Assembly (NCBI RefSeq): GCF_040954835.1
Contig: NC_090697.1
Coordinates: 3,732,501 to 3,796,500, forward strand
Reading direction: 5' to 3'
Length of the DNA: 64,000 nucleotides
Origin: Lepisosteus oculatus
Taxonomy: Eukaryota > Chordata > Actinopteri > Semionotiformes > Lepisosteidae
This document shows positions 58,551 through 64,000 of this stretch, piece after piece. The number at the start of each line of letters is the position of its first letter. Positions within the stretch are counted from its first letter, which is position 1. The notes beneath the pieces were generated by a model. That model was given only the letters and a program-made list of their open reading frames with translations. It was not told the origin of the DNA and did no database searches. Made by a program: the position numbers and the translations under genes.

Positions 58551-59588
58551 ATGCTGAATGTCACTGGAATGACTGAAAATACACACTTCTGTTACGATTC
58601 GGTAAACAAGTCATGTCTGAAACATGTTTATGTGGCTACGATACGTACTCCACTGTATGCCATCTTTGTAGCAGTTATTGTGTTCACTGTTTGTGGAAAC
58701 CTGGTTGTCATCATCTCCATTGCTCACTTCAAACAGCTTCACACACCAACTAATTTTCTTGTCCTCTCATTAGCAGTTGCCGACTTGCTAATAGGAGGAT
58801 TTGTTATGCCTCCCAGTGTGGTCCGATCACTTGAAACTTGTTGGTACTACGGAGACTTGTTTTGTAAAATTCATACCAGCACAGATGTCACGTTATGCAC
58901 TACTTCTATATTCCATCTCTCCTTCATTTCAATCGATCGATATTATGCTGTGTGTGAACCACTAAAATACCAAACTAAAATCACTATTTATGTTGCACTT
59001 TTCATGGTTGTCATTAGTTGGAGTGTTTCAGCTGTTATTGGATTTGGACTGATTTTTTTGGAGTTAAATATAAAGGGCATAGAAGATGTCTACTATGAGA
59101 ATATATATTGTGTAGGGGGCTGTACTCTGATACAGACTGAAATATCTAGCCTGATTTCTTCCCTGCTGGCATTTTACATCCCTGGGTTTATTATGTTAGG
59201 AATCTATTTGAACATTTTCCTTGTAGCAAGGAGACAAGCCAGGGCAATTGAAGGCCTCGTATCCCAGAGTAAGAGCTCAGAAGACAGCAAAACAATGACC
59301 TCAAGCAAGACAGAAAGAAAAGCTGCGAAGGCTCTGGGAATAGTGATGGGGGTCTTTCTCTGCTGCTGGATGCCATGTTTCTTGACTGTCAGCCTGGATC
59401 CTATTTTTAATTATTCAACTCCACCTGTCCTATTTGACACTCTTGTGTGGCTAGGATACTTAAATTCTACATTTAATCCTCTTGTCTATGCTTTCTTTTA
59501 CAGCTGGTTTAGAAAAGCTCTTGGTATGATTGTGTTTGGCAAAATATTTCAAGCAAATTCCTCAAGAACAAAACTAATTAAAAATTAA
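58551..59588 (+). CDS. TAAR1-like: Chimeric TAAR1-like receptor (gene 6)
   Basis: A 345-residue receptor starting MLNVTGMTENTHFCYDSVNKSC, with N-glycosylation sites at NVT and NKS. D112 (3.32), in HTSTDVTL, DRY at 129-131, CVGGC, CWMPCF (6.51 is Cys276), Y7.43 and NSTFNPLVYAFFYSWFR are intact. TM1-TM3 differ from gene 5 at many positions (for example LLIGGFVMPPSVVRS). From the codon before DRY to the stop the protein is identical to gene 5, with only about three silent DNA changes, and the match continues for over 4 kb downstream. The gene therefore joins a distinct promoter and 5' half to a recently copied 3' half. The ATG lies 41 nt after the acceptor. Probably functional. Confidence 0.95.
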   Translation: MLNVTGMTENTHFCYDSVNKSCLKHVYVATIRTPLYAIFVAVIVFTVCGNLVVIISIAHFKQLHTPTNFLVLSLAVADLLIGGFVMPPSVVRSLETCWYYGDLFCKIHTSTDVTLCTTSIFHLSFISIDRYYAVCEPLKYQTKITIYVALFMVVISWSVSAVIGFGLIFLELNIKGIEDVYYENIYCVGGCTLIQTEISSLISSLLAFYIPGFIMLGIYLNIFLVARRQARAIEGLVSQSKSSEDSKTMTSSKTERKAAKALGIVMGVFLCCWMPCFLTVSLDPIFNYSTPPVLFDTLVWLGYLNSTFNPLVYAFFYSWFRKALGMIVFGKIFQANSSRTKLIKN

Positions 59589-60216
59589 AGTTCTGTCATT
59601 GTAAGATTTTTATAGTAAGCATAATATATAGTAGATTTTTTATTTCTTCTAAATAAACTTTGAAAATGATTACAGTTCACAGTTGTGTGAGATGTGGTAT
59701 TCTATTTCCCATACAAAACCTGTGAGAATATAAAATAAAATTAAACTTAACAAAGATGTTTGTGGAGGAGTATAAATTTAAAATGTTGATCAGATATTTA
59801 GACTATAATGCAACCAATAGAAAATTGTTAATAAAGTTGGAAGCATCTGGAGATACACTGGGAAGGTTATCTTCAATTAAGTTTTTAAAACGTTTTATTA
59901 ATATGTGTTTTATATCCACCCATATGAAATCCAATTGTCTTTTTATGATGTATCTGTTCAAATCTATGAAAAGATGTGACCACATACAGAAGAGAATGAT
60001 GAAGGGTACCTAATGTAAACACAGTAGATGGTAGTGGTAGCTAAATATAAAAAAGTACACAACAGTATTCCACCTAAATATTTTATGCATCAAAGTCTTT
60101 AACTTGATGACTTACAGTGGGTTATGGTTTCAACGTGCTTGTTCTAAAGTTATAAAGTTTATATACTGTACTTCATAAAAGGTTATTATGTTTGATCCTT
60201 TTCTAAGAATACATAG
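59589..60216 (+). other. 3' flank of gene 6
   Basis: Same content as behind gene 5: the poly(A) region 'ctgtgagaatataaaataaaatt' at about 59721-59743. No gene. Confidence 0.5.
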
Positions 60217-60774
60217 TGAGAAACATTAAAATATCAGAGTCCAGGTGTTGGTAAAGGAAGAGCTGTTTATTATGCTTGCAAGTGGGAGAGTAGCTTACCA
60301 AAGCCAGTCTCTCGAACGGTTTTAAAGTTAGTCTTTTTAAACAGTGTAACAAACAAAGTATTTGCACGTACATCATATGATTTGCTAACTGTCGACTCAG
60401 TCCTTTCCGTTCTTATGCTGGTCTAACAGAAAAGACCTCCTTAAATGGCAACTCAGCTTTCACAAAACAGGATGTTACAAGTTCCACATAGACGTTATGT
60501 GAAATCATGAACAGACAGAAGTTGCTATGCGTTTCCTGCTGACAGGCAAAGAATATGCACCTTGACCTTTGGGAGATACATTTTTAAAAGTATTTAGTCT
60601 AGATTCTTCATTCCCTCCTTAGAACATATTGTTCTAAACAATGAGATTCTTGTCCTCAACATGATTATATTGAATTATCATAACAGAGATAGTTACTTTG
60701 GTACATACAGCTTTAAGACTGTGAATACATAAAATAAAAATGATTAATAGTATTAGGCCAATAAGATATACATT
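60217..60774 (-). mobile_element. Endogenous retrovirus LTR and stub, copy B
   Basis: Duplicate of 45724-46298 carried in the segmental duplication, not an independent insertion. A fossil. Confidence 0.5.
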
Positions 60775-63700
60775 AATTAAACCGGTTTTACAGGTATTTT
60801 CAAAGTAGAAGGGGGCGAGATTTCCAGCGAAAGACACCTCCCCCCCTCCAAAACCCAGTAAGTACATTACTTACTAGTTAAGAAAGCTAGGCTCCTCAAT
60901 GAAATTGCTTTAACATGCTAATGCGTTGGTGTAACAGTCCAGGCGTGGCAAGCTTCTAATGTCTCCCGACTACGGCGAAAGGAACCCTTCTTTCATTGGA
61001 GACAATGAACATATTCTACCCGTACATGAGAATATAATGCTGGCGTGTGGGCGCGGTGGGGTGCTGTACCAGCTGTCAAAAAAAAAAGTTGTTTTTTTTT
61101 AAAGTCAATTGAGTTTCCATAATATTGCAGTAAGTGAAAAGACCACGGGCATTCTTCCTCCCCCTACATTCTCAGAGTAGAATAGGATTTTCCTTTGACA
61201 AAACAAGGCTCGCTAGATAATGAGAATCGAAACCTGTTTTTCTAGCTTTTAAAGTCGTGCGATGTGTAAGCAGGAACACATCATTATATCTTACATATAA
61301 AAAATACATAATATATCTCCCAAACAAACGCAAATGTGTTTTTAATAAAATGCTTTTATTCACTCATAATCTGACAATTTCAGGAAGAGTAAGGAAGGAC
61401 TAAGGAAATTGTCATCTGTTGTTGAAGCTCTGTGAGCTCGGTGACTTTGAGACCACTTGTTTTCCCAAGTTGTTTGAATCGCCACAATTCAAATAGAGAA
61501 AAAAGAGCTGACTGACAAGATTTAAGATGTGGCTGTCAATGTTGGATTAAAAAAAACACGTTGCCCGACGTTAGTTGCATTGCTTGAAAAATAATTTTAT
61601 TTCGAGAGACTGGATAAGCAATTCAAGTGTTTTTTTTACTTCCTGAAAACCAAGTAATAATTTAACAATATGTGCAAACGTTTTTTTATGATATGTCTCT
61701 GTTGTGAATGTCTGTGGAGTGTGTCTTATTTGCCTGTCTGTCCTGGCTGTGCTCTCGCTCGCCCTCCCCACCCCTCCCTCAATTCAATTCAATTCAAGGT
61801 GCTTTATTAGCATGACAGGTGGGTACAATCAGTGTTGGGTATTTACTTTGTAATCTGTATAGCTTTGAGATGCCACTTTTAAAGGTGATATATAAAATCA
61901 AGGCTTTAACTTGCTTTAACTCCGCAAGTCTGAGTTCTTGTGTCATTCCTATCCGAGCCCGAAAGTATTACAATATGTATCTTTATAACAGGTGGTGTAC
62001 AGCTTTTTAGTATAGATTACACTTTTCTAAAATGTATTTAAAAAATAAAAACGATTACAATCTAATCTTTCCACGTTTGATCCCAAGATCCCAAGAAAAA
62101 TAAATCTAAACGGGGAGAAAGCTATGCTGAAAGTTTAAGATACTTAGAAGACAAAGATATCAATTTATGTTGCATTTGTCTGATTGTGAATCAAAAAACA
62201 CATATATTTAAACACGTGTTTGCAATTTAAATCAAAACACGATTTAAATCAGTATAAATGTTTATATTGTAACGCATAGGTGAATATTGTTATTAAAATG
62301 ACTTAAATTCGATCATCTGTCATTTGTCCTCCCCATCTGTCATTCTAATAAAGCACCTTGAATTGAATTGAATTGAGGGAGGGGTGGGGAGGGCGAGCGA
62401 GAGAACCAGGAGAGACAGGCAAATTAGACACACTCCACAGACATTCACAACAGCGACATATCATAAAACGTTTGCACATATAGTTAAGTTATTACTTGGT
62501 TTTCAAAGTGCAATGAAATACAATATTGTTGTTGTTGCTGTTATTGTTGTTTTTATCCTGTAAAGCATTTTGAGAAGCCACCTTTAAAGGCGATATATAA
62601 AAGCCCTGAATCTTATGGAATGTGTTCCGCCGGGGATTCAAAAAATTTGTTTTTTTTTATCGCGTATCTAAGGAAATAGCAGTATAACTTTGTTCATGCA
62701 GAAACAGTGGCATGTTACATTATTAATTTGGTGTCTTCTCTTGCCAGAAAGCTCTAAATTGCATTTTGAGTGCGGTTTTTGACTTTTTCTAAATTGCAAC
62801 CCATAAATAAAGCTGATACAGTTTAGACTTATTTTAAACTGTATTACAGCAGCACAATGGACAATGCAACGTAAATTGCAAAAATGCACTTGGAATCTGT
62901 CCAAGCCCTACTTTGTCAGGCATTTTCTTTTACTGCAACGGACATAAAAACTCCCTTGCTTTTAACAGAGCGTTTCATAATTTCTAACTACGAAAATTAT
63001 TTAAACTGGGACACTTATCATTCATTCCATTCCATTCCATTATCAGTCTTCCATTTCTCCCTAAATATTTTAAGCATGAAAGTTTTATGAAACGATACCC
63101 AAATATGCGATTGCTGTATGGAATGAATTTTAATTTAAAAAAATTATTTAACATGAAAATTAAGCTGTTTACATCTTCCGCCTGAGAACAGTCACCCGTT
63201 GCTACCCAACGCAGAAACACAGCCACTAACTAGCAAAGAGAGGACATTAGCTAGCCAATATGATAAAGAAATAAATGATTATTTTATTTCTTTTGCACAT
63301 TTATTTGAACATTTCCATCGATTGTACAAGCACTTGGAAACTGTCCAATCCCTAGTTCATCAGGCATTTTCTTTTACGCTGTAGGCATTCTCCCGGTCTG
63401 TGTCTTCTAGGATATAATGCCAGCGAACTCTTGTTTTTATGTCCACTATAACAGACAATCTCCTTTCCTTTTAACCGAGCGTCTAACCCCTCTGATTGGA
63501 GAAAAAAGACGTGCTGGTTTGCTATACATACTGTACCAGGAAGATGATTTCTTTCTATTTGAAACGTGTATTTTAAAAGTTTAAGAAGTAAAAACCTTAC
63601 AGCGTACACAGATTTCTAAACTGATCAGGATCGTTATCTTTGTCTTATCCATAATAATGTTCACCGCTCTGTCCAGCAAATTAATAATAAACTTTATTTT

Positions 63701-64000
63701 ATGTAGCGTTTTAAACGAATAAGTAATTAGATTGCTCATAAACCTAATCGCTTTTTCTACATAAACACAGCGTGATTGCTCTCTGAAAATGCTTTTTCTT
63801 TTTATTTAGGCTCAGATTTCAACTATAGATCGTATTATTATAAACTTTCTTGGAAAAATGTCCTTTATGTAAACCATGTTTGCTATTAATTCATTTAGGG
63901 CTAGAATATGTTCATTGTCTTCCAATCGAGTCGAGTTGACATTAGAAGCTTGCCACGCCCGGACTTTTACACCAATGCATTAGCATGTTAAAGCGATTTC
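60775..64000. mobile_element. Foldback element, copy B, truncated by the window end
   Basis: Duplicate of 46299-49525. The right arm and terminus expected at about 65.7 kb are outside the window. Confidence 0.65.

Larger units (their letters stand above)
58935..64000 (+). repeat. Segmental duplication, copy B (runs off the window)
   Basis: Copy of 44442-49525, covering the 3' half of gene 6, its 3' flank, the retroviral LTR fossil (about 60217-60774) and the foldback element up to the window end. See copy A for the differences. The presence of all these in one block shows a single event rather than gene conversion of the CDS alone. Confidence 0.93.

Noticed and set aside
1-64000. CRISPR arrays, operons, ribosome binding sites
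   Set aside because: The DNA is vertebrate. No regularly spaced short repeats or prokaryotic gene layout are present.

Overview
The window is AT-rich vertebrate genomic DNA, most likely from a ray-finned fish. It has compact intron structure, fish-type SINEs (a tRNA/L2-tailed SINE and a 5S-derived SINE), Tc1 and hAT transposons, a Neptune-like Penelope relic and many short solo LTRs. The species cannot be named from the sequence alone.

The functional content is a head-to-tail array of trace amine-associated receptors (class A GPCRs), all on the + strand. There are six intact coding exons: 6566-7606, 14586-15626, 23005-24048, 34497-35516, 44076-45095 and 58551-59588. There is also one truncated pseudogene (about 8223-9010) and one 'ghost' locus (about 37530-37905) where only the outer flanks of a deleted copy remain. 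All six intact proteins carry the TAAR signature NSTxNPLVYAFFYxWFR. ECL2, the TM6 region and the C-tail resemble vertebrate TAAR1 most, so this looks like a local expansion of a TAAR1-like lineage that is usually single-copy. Genes 1-2 form one subgroup and genes 3-6 another.

Every intact gene has the same architecture. A conserved CCAAT/GGGGAATACTG block lies 60-130 bp upstream of a TATA-like box. A tiny non-coding first exon follows and ends CTGAATAAG at a splice donor 55-58 bp past the TATA. An intron of 1.1-2.2 kb ends in a pyrimidine-rich CAG 15-60 bp before the start codon. The duplicated unit therefore includes its own promoter.

Between the genes lie: a hAT element (0.9-2.5 kb); solo LTRs with intact 5-bp target duplications (11.4 and 24.3 kb); a 3.7-kb element with very long inverted arms (25.4-29.1 kb) and further copies of it (31.0, 46.3-51.2 and 60.8-64 kb); two LTR copies in opposite orientation flanking gene 4; a 5S-SINE abutting an antisense endogenous retrovirus fossil (38.0-40.3 kb); a pogo-like MITE inside the intron of gene 5; a near-perfect 156-bp palindrome (52.7 kb); a SINE (53.6 kb); and a Tc1 relic (54.2-55.2 kb).

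From mid-CDS of gene 5 (44442) to 49525 the sequence is repeated almost exactly from mid-CDS of gene 6 (58935) to the window end. Gene 6 is thus a chimera: its own promoter and 5' half are joined to the 3' half and downstream flank of gene 5. The most interesting signals are this chimera, the reciprocal loss of two alternative splice donors among paralogs, the loss of the aminergic Asp3.32 in gene 2, the Phe6.51-to-Cys change in genes 3-6, the ghost locus and the uncharacterised foldback element family.
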